Source of the DNA: Dysgonamonadaceae bacterium
GTDB taxonomy: Bacteria > Bacteroidota > Bacteroidia > Bacteroidales > Azobacteroidaceae
Assembly: GCA_031289145.1 (NCBI GenBank)
Contig: JAITQA010000115.1
Span: forward strand, 32,229-96,228
DNA length: 64,000 nucleotides
Direction of reading: 5' to 3'
Shown here piece after piece: positions 8,554 through 17,919 of the stretch (position 1 is the stretch's first letter; every line of letters begins with the position of its first letter). The notes below the pieces were generated by a model. That model saw only the letters and a program-made list of their open reading frames with translations. It ran no database searches and was not told where the DNA came from. A program made the translations under genes and the position numbers.

Positions 8554-8584
8554 CAAAATTAGTAAATATTATTAAATTACACAA
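8554..8584 (-). promoter_or_regulatory. Promoter for murQ
   Basis: On the minus strand a -7 TAATTTTG (complement CAAAATTA at 8554-8561) is preceded after 20 bp by a TTG -33 element (complement CAA at 8582-8584). It predicts a leader of about 75 nt for murQ. Confidence 0.5.
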
Positions 8585-8647
8585 TTAAATTTGCCTAAAG
8601 CTGCAAATTTTAAGTAAAAAAAGACCCATGTGACGTATTTTTATAGG

Positions 8648-8658
8648 ATGTATTACAA
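8648..8658. promoter_or_regulatory. Candidate GntR/FadR operator 2 (GT2/AmpG promoter)
   Basis: ATGTATTACAA differs from operator 1 only at the first base. It lies 5 bp upstream of the -33 element of the GT2 promoter and belongs to the 18-nt direct repeat shared with the murQ leader. Confidence 0.4.
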
Positions 8659-8663
8659 ATTTT

Positions 8664-8694
8664 TTTGGTTTTTATTTTTTTTTGTTTACCTTTG
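8664..8694 (+). promoter_or_regulatory. Promoter for the GT2/AmpG/SusCD operon
   Basis: -33 TTTG at 8664-8667 and -7 TACCTTTG at 8687-8694, spaced 19 bp: a near-ideal Bacteroidota promoter. It lies 36 bp before the ATG at 8731. Confidence 0.7.
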
Positions 8695-8730
8695 AGGCAA
8701 ATATATTGAACTGAATAACCTGTGTAGTTT

Positions 8731-10191
8731 ATGCGAATAGAAAAGAAAATCACTTGTTTTTTGCCTTATAGTACCGTGGAGAACTTGGAAAATACGGTAA
8801 AAGGCTTACAGAATTGTGCGGATACGGGAGCTATTTATATTATCGGAGAGAATGCTTCGGATAGTGTATTGCCGGAGGGATGCAGGTTCTTGATTGCCGG
8901 ATCTTTGAAACAGACGCAAACGCTGAAAGCGCTTGTCCGGGCTATCAATACGCCTTATACCTTATTATATACGCAAACATTGGGTTTACAATTAGGCGCA
9001 TTCGCTATCGAAAGAATGTTGAAAGTGATAAACGACACGGATGCCGGAATGTTGTACGCCGATAGTTACAAAATAAAAGAAGGCTTGCGGCAACCGCATC
9101 CGCTGATTGATTATCAAGAAGGCAGTTTGCGCGATGATTTCGATTTCGGTTCCTTGTTGCTTTACCGTTCTGATGCTTTGAAAGAAGCTGTAAGCGAGAT
9201 GGATGTCGATTATAATGCCGCTGCTTTGTATGACTTGCGGTTAAAAATTGCCAAAAAATCCCGCTTGTTCCATTTGCCGGAATTGCTTTATACGGAATTG
9301 GAAACGGATAACAGAAAATCAGGTGAAAAACTGTTCGATTACGTAGACCCGAAAAACAGGCAAGTGCAAATCGAAATGGAGCAGGCTTGTACGCGCTACC
9401 TGAAAGATATCCGCGCTTGGTTGCCTCCGGAATTTACGCCGCTGACTTTTTCCGCCGACGCTTTCCCTGTAGAGGCGAGTGTTGTGATACCGGTCCGTAA
9501 CAGAGAAAAAACAATAGAGGATGCAGTCCGGTCGGTGTTGATACAGGAAACGGATTTTCCTTTCAATTTGCTTGTGGTGGATAACCATTCAACGGACAAG
9601 ACAACCGAAATATTGAAAACTTTGGCGGCCACTGACAAAAGACTGGTTCATGTCGTTCCCGATAGAAAAGATTTGGGTATCGGCGGATGTTGGAATGTAG
9701 CGATAATGCATCCGCAATGTGGTAAATTTGCCATCCAACTTGATAGTGATGACCTGTATATAAATAAGGAGGTAATAAGAACGGTCGTGGATGCTTTTTA
9801 TGCACAAAACTGCGCCATGGTAATCGGTACGTATAAAATGGTTAATTTCAAGTTGGAAGAAATCCCGCCCGGAATTATAGACCATCGCGAATGGACGCCG
9901 GATAATGGGCGCAACAACGCACTTCGTATCAATGGTTTGGGAGCGCCAAGGGCATTTTATACACCGGCGCTGAGGGAAAATAAGTTACCGAATGTAAGTT
10001 ACGGCGAAGATTACGCCGTTGCTTTGGCTATTTCTCGCAACTACCGGATAGGACGTATTTACGAACCTTTGTATTTGTGTCGCCGGTGGGATGATAACTC
10101 TGATGCTTCTTTGGATATCAACAAACAAAACGCCTACAATTTTTACAAAGACCGAATACGGACTATCGAATTGTCGGCGCGAAAAAAATAA
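8731..10191 (+). CDS. Glycosyltransferase family 2 protein with two GT-A-like domains
   Basis: 486 aa, no signal peptide or transmembrane segment. The C-terminal half is a clear GT2 domain: VEASVVIPVRNREKTIEDAVRSVL (about 248-271), LLVVDNHSTDKT, then the metal/nucleotide-sugar motif QLDSDDLY (about 338-345) and GEDYAVALAISRNYRI as the acceptor-side motif. The N-terminal half (KITCFLPYS..., TPYTLLYTQ..., AGMLYADSYKI, FDFGSLLLYRSDAL) looks like a second, degenerate GT-A domain without a clean DXD. It is first in the operon, 9 bp before the AmpG-like permease. Why a cytoplasmic transferase sits in a wall-degradation operon is unclear; re-use of salvaged sugars is one possibility. Substrates unknown. 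Confidence 0.8.
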   Translation: MRIEKKITCFLPYSTVENLENTVKGLQNCADTGAIYIIGENASDSVLPEGCRFLIAGSLKQTQTLKALVRAINTPYTLLYTQTLGLQLGAFAIERMLKVINDTDAGMLYADSYKIKEGLRQPHPLIDYQEGSLRDDFDFGSLLLYRSDALKEAVSEMDVDYNAAALYDLRLKIAKKSRLFHLPELLYTELETDNRKSGEKLFDYVDPKNRQVQIEMEQACTRYLKDIRAWLPPEFTPLTFSADAFPVEASVVIPVRNREKTIEDAVRSVLIQETDFPFNLLVVDNHSTDKTTEILKTLAATDKRLVHVVPDRKDLGIGGCWNVAIMHPQCGKFAIQLDSDDLYINKEVIRTVVDAFYAQNCAMVIGTYKMVNFKLEEIPPGIIDHREWTPDNGRNNALRINGLGAPRAFYTPALRENKLPNVSYGEDYAVALAISRNYRIGRIYEPLYLCRRWDDNSDASLDINKQNAYNFYKDRIRTIELSARKK

Positions 10192-10200
10192 TAGTATCGT

Positions 10201-12054
10201 ATGAAACATTCGTCCGGGAAAAAAACTTCACCGTGGGCATGGATACCTTCCCTCTATCTGGCGGAAGGCTTGCCTTATGTTGCCGTCATGACGATTTCTG
10301 TGATTATGTACAAGCGAATGGGTATTTCCAATTCGGATATCGCCCTTTATACAAGCTGGTTGTATTTGCCTTGGGTTGTCAAACCGCTTTGGAGTCCGTT
10401 TGTCGACTTGCTGAAAACCAAACGCTGGTGGATTGTTGTCATGCAACTGTTTATCGGCGCCGGATTCGCCGGAATCGCTTTTACCATTCCGCTGCCTTTC
10501 TTTTTTCAGGCGACTTTGGCCTTCTTCTGGCTGCTGGCCTTCAGTTCGGCTACGCACGATATTGCCGCAGACGGGTTTTACATGCTGGGATTGGATACCA
10601 ATCAACAGGCGAAGTACGTGGGCATACGGAGCACTTTCTACCGGATTGCTACGATTATGGGACAGGGAGCACTGATTATATTGGCCGGTTTTTTGGAAAC
10701 CTCATCGGGCAGCGAACCGGTAAAGATTACCCTGGAAGCATCTCCGCAGTTTACGCAATCAACCCTACAACTTCCGCCAATAGCAAAGCAAGCAGGAACG
10801 GAAAGTGAGGATATTTATTTTCTTACGGATACCCAACCGGTTCAGTTGGGTACGCAGGGCGTAAACAAAGATAGTTTGCAACTTTTCTTAGCCACAATCA
10901 CAACGACCAACCAAGCCAACGGTTTTATAAGCAAAGAACAAAGTACGGTTGAGAAAAAGAAAGAAAGCCTGTGGGCCGTCCATATTTCCAAGCCTTTGGG
11001 GCATTGGATTAAAACGCATTTTGGAGAAAAAAAGGAAGTCATTGCATCTGGTAAAACGGGCAATATAGCTGTAGTCGCTATGCAATTATCCCGTAAACCG
11101 GACAAAGAAATGATACTGAATACCTCGTTGAACCGGGGCGACAAAAGTATCGCGCTTCTTCAGGGCGAACGGCTCGTGTTCAATGAACGAAATTGGGACA
11201 AGTCGGCTTATCTCGTATTCCAGTTAGACCCCAAACTGACGACCGATAGCTCTGCCGAGTACAAGGGAATGTCGGGGAATATTCCGTTTGCTTGGTCTAT
11301 TACTTTCTTTGTATTGGCCGGGCTTTTTATTTGTTTCAGTTTCTACCATAAAGTATTTTTGCCTGCACCGGCTTCGGACAAACCACAGTTGCATCTGGCA
11401 GCCAAAGATATTTTCAAAGGATTTTCGACCACTTTTGTCTCTTTCTTCCGGAAACCGCAGGCGGTGGCTGCTATCTTTTTCATGTTGACTTTCCGTTTTT
11501 CCGAAGCGCAATTGCTGAAACTGATTAATCCGTTTCTGTTGGATTCGCGAGACATTGGGGGATTGGGACTTACCACCGGGGCTGTCGGTTTGGTGTATGG
11601 CACGGTGGGCATTATCGGATTGACTTTGGGCGGAATCATCGGCGGTTTTGCCGCGGCCAAAGGTGGATTGAAGCGATGGCTGTGGCCGATGACTTTCAGT
11701 ATGTTGCTTACTATTGCCACCTTTCTGTACTTAGGTCTTTCGCAAACGGAAAACCTGTTTTTAATCAACATTTGCGTCTTTATCGAACAGTTTGGTTACG
11801 GATTTGGTTTTACGGCCTATATGCTTTATTTGATTTATTATTCCGAGGGCGAACACAAAACGGCGCATTACGCAATCTGCACCGGATTTATGGCCTTGGG
11901 GATGATGTTACCCGGCATGTTTGCCGGTTGGTTGCAGGAACAATTGGGATACAGCAATTTCTTTATTTGGGTGATGATTTGCAGCATCATACCGATTATC
12001 GCCGTATCGCTGTTGAAGGTTGACCCGGAATATGGAGTAAAAAAGAAGGAATGA
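10201..12054 (+). CDS. AmpG-like MFS muropeptide/MurNAc permease with large insertion
   Basis: 617 aa. The first block of membrane segments (about 14-165) has AmpG-type motifs: IPSLYLAEGLPYVAV, LYTSWLYLPWVVKPLWSPFVD, and SATHDIAADGFYMLGLD. The second block (about 362-605) includes LLKLINPFLLDSRDIGGLGLT and YGFGFTAYMLYLIYYSEGEHKTAHYAICTG taken as separate stretches. Between them, residues about 167-361 form a soluble, polar insertion absent from E. coli AmpG and probably periplasmic. AmpG imports anhydromuropeptides; here the neighbours (murQ, amidases, NamZ, SusCD) support import of MurNAc or muropeptides across the inner membrane. Anhydro specificity cannot be read from sequence. Confidence 0.82.
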   Translation: MKHSSGKKTSPWAWIPSLYLAEGLPYVAVMTISVIMYKRMGISNSDIALYTSWLYLPWVVKPLWSPFVDLLKTKRWWIVVMQLFIGAGFAGIAFTIPLPFFFQATLAFFWLLAFSSATHDIAADGFYMLGLDTNQQAKYVGIRSTFYRIATIMGQGALIILAGFLETSSGSEPVKITLEASPQFTQSTLQLPPIAKQAGTESEDIYFLTDTQPVQLGTQGVNKDSLQLFLATITTTNQANGFISKEQSTVEKKKESLWAVHISKPLGHWIKTHFGEKKEVIASGKTGNIAVVAMQLSRKPDKEMILNTSLNRGDKSIALLQGERLVFNERNWDKSAYLVFQLDPKLTTDSSAEYKGMSGNIPFAWSITFFVLAGLFICFSFYHKVFLPAPASDKPQLHLAAKDIFKGFSTTFVSFFRKPQAVAAIFFMLTFRFSEAQLLKLINPFLLDSRDIGGLGLTTGAVGLVYGTVGIIGLTLGGIIGGFAAAKGGLKRWLWPMTFSMLLTIATFLYLGLSQTENLFLINICVFIEQFGYGFGFTAYMLYLIYYSEGEHKTAHYAICTGFMALGMMLPGMFAGWLQEQLGYSNFFIWVMICSIIPIIAVSLLKVDPEYGVKKKE

Positions 12055-12077
12055 AAAACATTTAAACAATATAATAT

Positions 12078-15000
12078 ATGAAAAGAATCATACTTTTGTT
12101 AAACGTTTTCTTTATTGGTTTTCAGTTTGTCGTAGCCCAGAATGTGGTGGTTACGGGAACAATAACGTTTAAAGATGATGGTTTACCTGTTATTGGCGCT
12201 TCTGTTAGTGAAAAAGGAACTGTAAACAGGAGCATTACCGGTGTGGACGGGAAATATTCAATTTCCGTTCCGGAAGGAGCGACTTTGGAGTTTACCTATT
12301 TGGGTATGGAATCGCAAAGCCGCCGTGTAGCGGGGAGCGGCCCTTTAAACATTGTGTTGACTGAAGATGTCTACACGCTTGGTGAAGTGGTCGTCACGGC
12401 TATGGGCGTGAAAACGGAAAAGCGGAAATTGAATTTTGCGGTGCAAAGTATCAATGCAGATGACCTCACAGATAAAAAAGCTTCCAATTTTGTCAATGCA
12501 TTGCAAGGTAAAATCGCCGGTTTGAGTGTAACCACTGCGAGCGGATCGCCCAACGCAGGCTCACAAGTCCTTATTCGCGGTATTTCATCCATCAATAACA
12601 GTCAGAACAACGAGCCGCTGTTTGTCATGGATGGCGTGCCCATTTCGGGAAATGGCAGCACTGCCGCTGATATCAATCCCAATGATATCGAAAGCGTTAC
12701 GATATTGAAAGGCGCTGCAGCAGCAGCACTTTATGGACAAGACGCTGCCAATGGCGTTATTATGATTACCACCAAACGAGGACAGGTGGGAAAAATGACT
12801 GCTACGGCCAATGTCAGTTGGCAATACGATGTACCCACGCGCCTTCAAAAAATACAAACCAGTTATGCTCCCGGCTCACAAGGTTTTTATAAAGAAAAAA
12901 CCATGGGTGGCTGGGGACCTTTGTTGAACGAAGGCGAACAAATTTACGACAACGTCAATAATTTTTTGACGAAAGGTTTTTATCAAAAATATGATTTTAG
13001 CCTTACAGGCGGCAGCGAAAAGTTTCAGACCTACGCCTCCGCCAATTATTCAAAGAACGATGGGATTGTGCCGAACGACTATTTGAACAAATTGGGAATT
13101 TTACTAAAAGGTACTTATCAACCGTTCAAAGAGTTGTCATTTACCATTTCGGCAAATATTACGGAAAACACTTATCGGGGATTCAGTGCAACGGGAATGT
13201 CGTCCGTTTACAATTGGCCGATTAATGACGATATAAGCAACTACGAACTGATAAACGGGTATCCACGTTTTTTGTATTACAGCGATGCAAACAAATATAA
13301 TTCGCCTATCAGTCCGCTTTACTCGCGCTACAACGATGACGGCAAAAATACAAAATTGCGCAATATTTTGAGCGGGTCAATGGACTGGAATCCTGTTAAA
13401 AACCTGAATATTATCGGTCGTCTGAGTTATGATACGAGTTCTTACAACTACGATGGCTACTCTGTACCGCGTTGGGACGATTCGGTAGTGTATCCGAATA
13501 TGACACGTCCCGATGCGCCCGGGGAAAATGCCACAGCTGCCGATTTGGCGCAATACGAAAAGAATCTGCTTGCTTACAATGTTTTTATAGATAAATACAA
13601 TAACACACCCTATCTGACCGAGCAAGATATCGAAGATATGGATAAGGATGCTTTAGGCGCTTACAGCGCTTCTAATAGTAGAAGTCAGTTGTTTACGGCA
13701 TCAGCCCTCGCAACTTATAAATTGGAATTGCCTCACGAATTTAGCGTTGATTTCTTAGCAGGCGCCGAAATTAAAATGTCGCAAGGTTTTTCAATGGGAA
13801 ATAGTGGACGTGATTTTATCATACCCGGTACCTACAGTTTAAGCAATACAAATTCCAAATATGTTTACCTTAGCGACCGCACTGCTACACACAGCCAAAA
13901 AAGAGTTTTCGGTTATTTCGGCGAAATCCGGGGGGATTACAAAGGGCTTGCATCGTTGAGTGTTACGAGTCGTTGGGACTGGTCTTCCACCATTCTTACC
14001 AATCCGTATTATTATCCTTCCATCACGGGCGGTATTCTTTTTTCCGAATTATTTGAGCTGAAAAACAATGTTTTCAGTTACGGAAAATTGCGTGGGAATT
14101 ATGCAGTGGTAGGTAAAGACGCTCCTGCGTTTTTGTACGACCGCCGGTATAAGCAATTTGCCACTTATCCCGATAATGGCTATGGAATAGACCCCACTTT
14201 GTCGTCTGCCGATAGAAATCTGCAACCGGAAATGACCTCTTCGTGGGAAATAGGAGCCGATTTGCGATTTTTCAACAGCCGCACCCGCTTGGATATGGCC
14301 TATTATTCCACCCAGGTGGATAACCAAATTGTAACTGTGCGTGTATCGCCTTCGTCCGGTTATATTCTCCAAACAAGAAACGAAGGAAATATACGCAATC
14401 ACGGTGTAGAATTTACCTTGGAACAGGATATTCTTAAAAACCGGGCGTTCTCATGGACGGCTGCGCTGAACTTTGGTTTGAATCGGAGTAAGGTGTTAGG
14501 CCTTTCGACAGAAGCATCTGAAACTACCGGAACACAATACGGCGATATTTTTACTGCGGCTTATGTAGGCGAATCGACGACATCGCTTTCGGGTAAAACT
14601 TACGCCCGTACCGAAGACGGCAAAATCATCTGCGGCGAAGACGGTTATCCCCAAGTCGACACGAACAAAAATAATTATATCGGAAATCGTGAACCAACGT
14701 TCCTGTCCGGTTTATCCAATACCTTGAATTATAAAGACTGGACACTGTCGTTTCTTTTCGACGGACGTTTGGGTGGCGATGTCGTGAACGTAACAGGCCG
14801 TGGACTTATATCCAACGGACAAAACAAAATACTGGAAACGTATCGTGGACGGCAAATAGTGTTCGATGGTGTAGTACAACAGGCTGACGGTTCTTACGCA
14901 CCCAACACAACCCCCATCACGCTCAATTATAAAACTATAAACGATTATTTTTTTGGCGTAAGTTCAAATTTTGTGGAAGACGGCTCCTTTATCCGTCTGA

Positions 15001-15233
15001 GTTATGTCGCCTTGGGATACTCAGTTCCGCAAAAATTGGTACATAAAATCGGACTGACCGGATTGCGTTGCTCGTTTACTGGCAATAATCTGTTTATGCT
15101 GACACGTTATACGGGCGCCGATCCCAATTGCAACGCCAGCACAAGCGCTGGAGGTACAGGCTCGGCAGGTATCGACAATTATGCCGTTCCGAATACCACC
15201 GGTTATAATTTCAGTATTACTGCAACATTTTAA
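12078..15233 (+). CDS. SusC-like TonB-dependent outer-membrane transporter (SusC1)
   Basis: 1051 aa. Signal peptide 1 to about 20 (ending VVAQ). A carboxypeptidase-regulatory-like beta-sandwich spans about 24-95 (VTGTITFKDDGLPVIGASV..GKYSISVP). The plug follows (GEVVVTAMGVKTEKRKLNFAVQSI; VLIRGISSINNSQNNEPLFVMDGVPI; ESVTILKGAAAAALYGQDAANGVIMI read as separate motifs), then a 22-strand-type barrel ending in the aromatic C-terminus SITATF. SusC proteins import oligosaccharides with TonB energy and a SusD lid. It lies 15 bp before its SusD partner and 23 bp after the AmpG-like gene in the same operon. By context the cargo is a peptidoglycan-derived glycan; this is inference. Confidence 0.93.
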   Translation: MKRIILLLNVFFIGFQFVVAQNVVVTGTITFKDDGLPVIGASVSEKGTVNRSITGVDGKYSISVPEGATLEFTYLGMESQSRRVAGSGPLNIVLTEDVYTLGEVVVTAMGVKTEKRKLNFAVQSINADDLTDKKASNFVNALQGKIAGLSVTTASGSPNAGSQVLIRGISSINNSQNNEPLFVMDGVPISGNGSTAADINPNDIESVTILKGAAAAALYGQDAANGVIMITTKRGQVGKMTATANVSWQYDVPTRLQKIQTSYAPGSQGFYKEKTMGGWGPLLNEGEQIYDNVNNFLTKGFYQKYDFSLTGGSEKFQTYASANYSKNDGIVPNDYLNKLGILLKGTYQPFKELSFTISANITENTYRGFSATGMSSVYNWPINDDISNYELINGYPRFLYYSDANKYNSPISPLYSRYNDDGKNTKLRNILSGSMDWNPVKNLNIIGRLSYDTSSYNYDGYSVPRWDDSVVYPNMTRPDAPGENATAADLAQYEKNLLAYNVFIDKYNNTPYLTEQDIEDMDKDALGAYSASNSRSQLFTASALATYKLELPHEFSVDFLAGAEIKMSQGFSMGNSGRDFIIPGTYSLSNTNSKYVYLSDRTATHSQKRVFGYFGEIRGDYKGLASLSVTSRWDWSSTILTNPYYYPSITGGILFSELFELKNNVFSYGKLRGNYAVVGKDAPAFLYDRRYKQFATYPDNGYGIDPTLSSADRNLQPEMTSSWEIGADLRFFNSRTRLDMAYYSTQVDNQIVTVRVSPSSGYILQTRNEGNIRNHGVEFTLEQDILKNRAFSWTAALNFGLNRSKVLGLSTEASETTGTQYGDIFTAAYVGESTTSLSGKTYARTEDGKIICGEDGYPQVDTNKNNYIGNREPTFLSGLSNTLNYKDWTLSFLFDGRLGGDVVNVTGRGLISNGQNKILETYRGRQIVFDGVVQQADGSYAPNTTPITLNYKTINDYFFGVSSNFVEDGSFIRLSYVALGYSVPQKLVHKIGLTGLRCSFTGNNLFMLTRYTGADPNCNASTSAGGTGSAGIDNYAVPNTTGYNFSITATF

Positions 15234-15248
15234 AAAGATTCAAAAAAT

Positions 15249-17033
15249 ATGAAAAATATCCTCTATATAGTATTCAGTCTTTCGCTCATCGTTTTATTCA
15301 CGGGCTGCGAAGATTTTTTGGACGTCAATACCAGCAAGGACAGCCCAACGACGATTACCGTTGACCAAGCCTTGCCGACCGCCTGTTTTTATGCGGCGCA
15401 ACAGATATATGACCATGCGGAATACGGCGTTTACTTATCCCAGGCGCTGACAACTACATCCAGCAGTCAAACAACGGGAACTTACGATTACAGTCAAGGC
15501 TGGGATCTTCTGCAGATGAACCGCCACCCACAATGGCGCAGGCATTTCTACGATTTGGGAGCAAACATCAACGAAATGATACGCGTTGCCGAAAAAATCG
15601 ACTCGAAGAACTTTATTTTGATTGGGCGCACCATTATGCTGCAATCCACGCTGTTTACCACAGACGCATTTGGCGAAATGCCGCGTTCCAATGCTTATAC
15701 TTCTACTTCGCCTACTTACGATACGCAGGAAGAAATTTACAATTGGATGTATCAGGAGGCCGACGAGTTGGTGTCGTTGTACGCAAATGAGGATTGGGTA
15801 AACAATCCAAACAATATTCCCATTACGGAAAAAATGGACCGCATCTACAAAGGCGACATGAAGAAATGGGGCGTATATGCAAAAGCCCTGCGTGCCCGTT
15901 TGTGGTTGCGGAAGTTACCTAATTGGGAAAACAATCCGACTGTTTGTGCCAAAATTATCGGTTTGGTAGACGAAGTGTTGAACGACCCCAATTGGGAAGA
16001 ACCGCATTACAATTACCCCGGTGGAACGAACGAACAAAATTGTCCGTGGGGATCTTCACACCCGATCATCAATGCTTGGGAAAGCCGGGGAAACCGTTTG
16101 GCGTCATCTATTCCAAGCAAATTTTTTGGATATGCTATCTTGGGCGGATATACTGTCAAAAATACAAACCGCCGTTATGCGCTTGATCCGCGTGCCGAAA
16201 GAATGATGACGCCGCGCGAAGCCGGTACGACCGGAAGCGACGCCATGCGCTGGCTCGAAAGCAATATCGGAATGGAAACTTCCATGAAAGTAACGTACTA
16301 TCCCGATTTATATGCCGAAGCCGGACAGAATCCCTATACAAGCAATACCGGCTATATCGCTTTGATTACCACCGAAGAATTGCTGTTTATCAAAGCGGAA
16401 GCACAATATTGGGCAGGCAACAAAGCAGATGCTTACACTACCACGATGGAAGCTGTTTTACACAGTATGGTACGTTTTGGCGTTACCGAATCCGTAGCAT
16501 CTAACGGCTCGGAATTGATCGGAACAGCCAAAACACGTTACACCCGCTTCTTTGAAGTGCGTTTGCCGGGCGAAAGCAGGTTTACAATTGCCGACCTGAT
16601 GCAACAGAAATTTGTGACCATGTATTTGCAACCCGAACAATGGAACGATTTGCGTCGTTACAATTACAGCAGTAAAACCAACGGAATCAGATACGATGAC
16701 GTACCGGTCTATACCATAACCACCTGCCATAAAGGTTCCGGTACAACGTTTAACGTAGCCGATTTTACAGTTGAATATTCGTTGCGCCGTCCATATAACC
16801 TGTACGAGCCTTTTTGGATGCAGCCCGACGCTTTCGGACAGAATGCGGAACTCTCGCCCAATGCCTGGATAACGCGGTTGAATCCCGACCCGGAAACGGA
16901 AGATAAATACAACAAAAAAGAGTTGGAACGATTGGGCGCTTATAAAAATCATGAGTGGTTGAAAAAACGCATGATTTGGGCGTATAATACAAGCGGAAAA
17001 GCCGTATGCAACGATGCAACGGAATGGAAATAA
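15249..17033 (+). CDS. SusD/RagB-family surface glycan-binding lipoprotein (SusD1)
   Basis: 594 aa. Lipoprotein signal with lipobox LFTGC (Cys20) followed by EDFLDVN, the usual SusD N-terminus. The body has the TPR-like helices of the SusD-like_2 subgroup (WRRHFYDLGANINEMIRVAEK; FTTDAFGEMPRS; ADAYTTTMEAVLHSM; PEQWNDLRRYNY near the C-terminus). The protein forms the hinged lid over SusC1 and selects the ligand at the cell surface. Same operon as SusC1, 15 bp downstream. Confidence 0.92.
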   Translation: MKNILYIVFSLSLIVLFTGCEDFLDVNTSKDSPTTITVDQALPTACFYAAQQIYDHAEYGVYLSQALTTTSSSQTTGTYDYSQGWDLLQMNRHPQWRRHFYDLGANINEMIRVAEKIDSKNFILIGRTIMLQSTLFTTDAFGEMPRSNAYTSTSPTYDTQEEIYNWMYQEADELVSLYANEDWVNNPNNIPITEKMDRIYKGDMKKWGVYAKALRARLWLRKLPNWENNPTVCAKIIGLVDEVLNDPNWEEPHYNYPGGTNEQNCPWGSSHPIINAWESRGNRLASSIPSKFFGYAILGGYTVKNTNRRYALDPRAERMMTPREAGTTGSDAMRWLESNIGMETSMKVTYYPDLYAEAGQNPYTSNTGYIALITTEELLFIKAEAQYWAGNKADAYTTTMEAVLHSMVRFGVTESVASNGSELIGTAKTRYTRFFEVRLPGESRFTIADLMQQKFVTMYLQPEQWNDLRRYNYSSKTNGIRYDDVPVYTITTCHKGSGTTFNVADFTVEYSLRRPYNLYEPFWMQPDAFGQNAELSPNAWITRLNPDPETEDKYNKKELERLGAYKNHEWLKKRMIWAYNTSGKAVCNDATEWK

Positions 17034-17057
17034 TATATAAAAAATAAAACAGATAGA

Positions 17058-17897
17058 ATGATGAAAACTAATTTTATTATATTGCTTACCTTGCTGGGCT
17101 TTGTCTTCATTTCGTGCGAAAAGCATGATTTCTTTGACGAAAACGTCATTACGGGAAACATAGGGCCGCAAGCGTATTGGGAAGTGGAAAGTTCGACGGT
17201 TGGCTCCGGATCTGTCATGCCGTTTAATTTGCAATATTATACTACAGTAGAAGATGCCGACCATTCGGAAGTATGGTACAACATTGTTGAAACGCAGGAA
17301 AAATCGGTTTCGTGTCCATGGGTAACCTCTTTTACCTATTCCGTCAGTTCAATCAAGTCGGAAGAAAAACGTATTTCCCAAAAAATCAAGGAATACCCAC
17401 ATTCTCTATCCGCATGGTCCGATTCGCTGCATGCCTACTCTTTAAAGGCTGATTTTCCGGTAAGCAACACATTAAGCCCGTTCTCGTGGTCTAAACCCGA
17501 AGTATTCGAGTACGACAAAATGGAAATGTATTTCGGAGCGGGTTTTATGGTGCAGTTTAAGGACAGTCTTTATAACCTGATGAAGTTTGCCGATTATAAA
17601 AATATGATGCTGGGAATAGGCTTGTTGGAAGATTTCAAACAATATACCGATTCTACTTACGACGCTAATTCGGATGATTACGTGTATCATTTTCCGAAAG
17701 ATGCAAGCGGAAATACCCCGGTACCCGCCGAAATAACGAATCTCTACAGCAGCATTCCTTTCGACCGGTTGATTGAAGGCGCTTCGGGCTATAATGTAGA
17801 ATTCAAACGTACCTATTCGATGGTCGCCATCTTGCGGGTTTATGATAAACGCGGTGTATATGGTACAACGGAATCTAAAGGAATAGACATAAATTGA
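17058..17897 (+). CDS. Surface lipoprotein of unknown function in SusE/SusF position
   Basis: 279 aa. The lipobox VFISC places the lipidated Cys at residue 20. The N-terminal part (GNIGPQAYWEVESSTVGSGSVMPFNLQYYTT) looks like a beta-sandwich; the rest is mixed and carries many aromatic residues that could serve glycan binding (SVSCPWVTSF; LSPFSWSKPEVFEYDKMEMYFGAG as two stretches). I do not recognise a named domain. Its place, 24 bp after SusD1 and before a PKD lipoprotein, is that of SusE/SusF-type surface glycan-binding proteins, so an accessory binding role is likely. Confidence 0.7.
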   Translation: MMKTNFIILLTLLGFVFISCEKHDFFDENVITGNIGPQAYWEVESSTVGSGSVMPFNLQYYTTVEDADHSEVWYNIVETQEKSVSCPWVTSFTYSVSSIKSEEKRISQKIKEYPHSLSAWSDSLHAYSLKADFPVSNTLSPFSWSKPEVFEYDKMEMYFGAGFMVQFKDSLYNLMKFADYKNMMLGIGLLEDFKQYTDSTYDANSDDYVYHFPKDASGNTPVPAEITNLYSSIPFDRLIEGASGYNVEFKRTYSMVAILRVYDKRGVYGTTESKGIDIN

Positions 17898-17919
17898 TTT
17901 TTAAAATGAAAAAGTACAC

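Noticed and set aside
8473..8556. 28-residue N-terminal extension of MurQ
   Set aside because: The extension is Lys/Phe-rich, not similar to MurQ N-termini, and overlaps the predicted leader and operator.
8498..8666. 18-nt direct repeat as attachment-site duplication of a mobile element
   Set aside because: The 150 bp between the copies contains two promoters and no mobile gene; the palindromic core fits an operator better.
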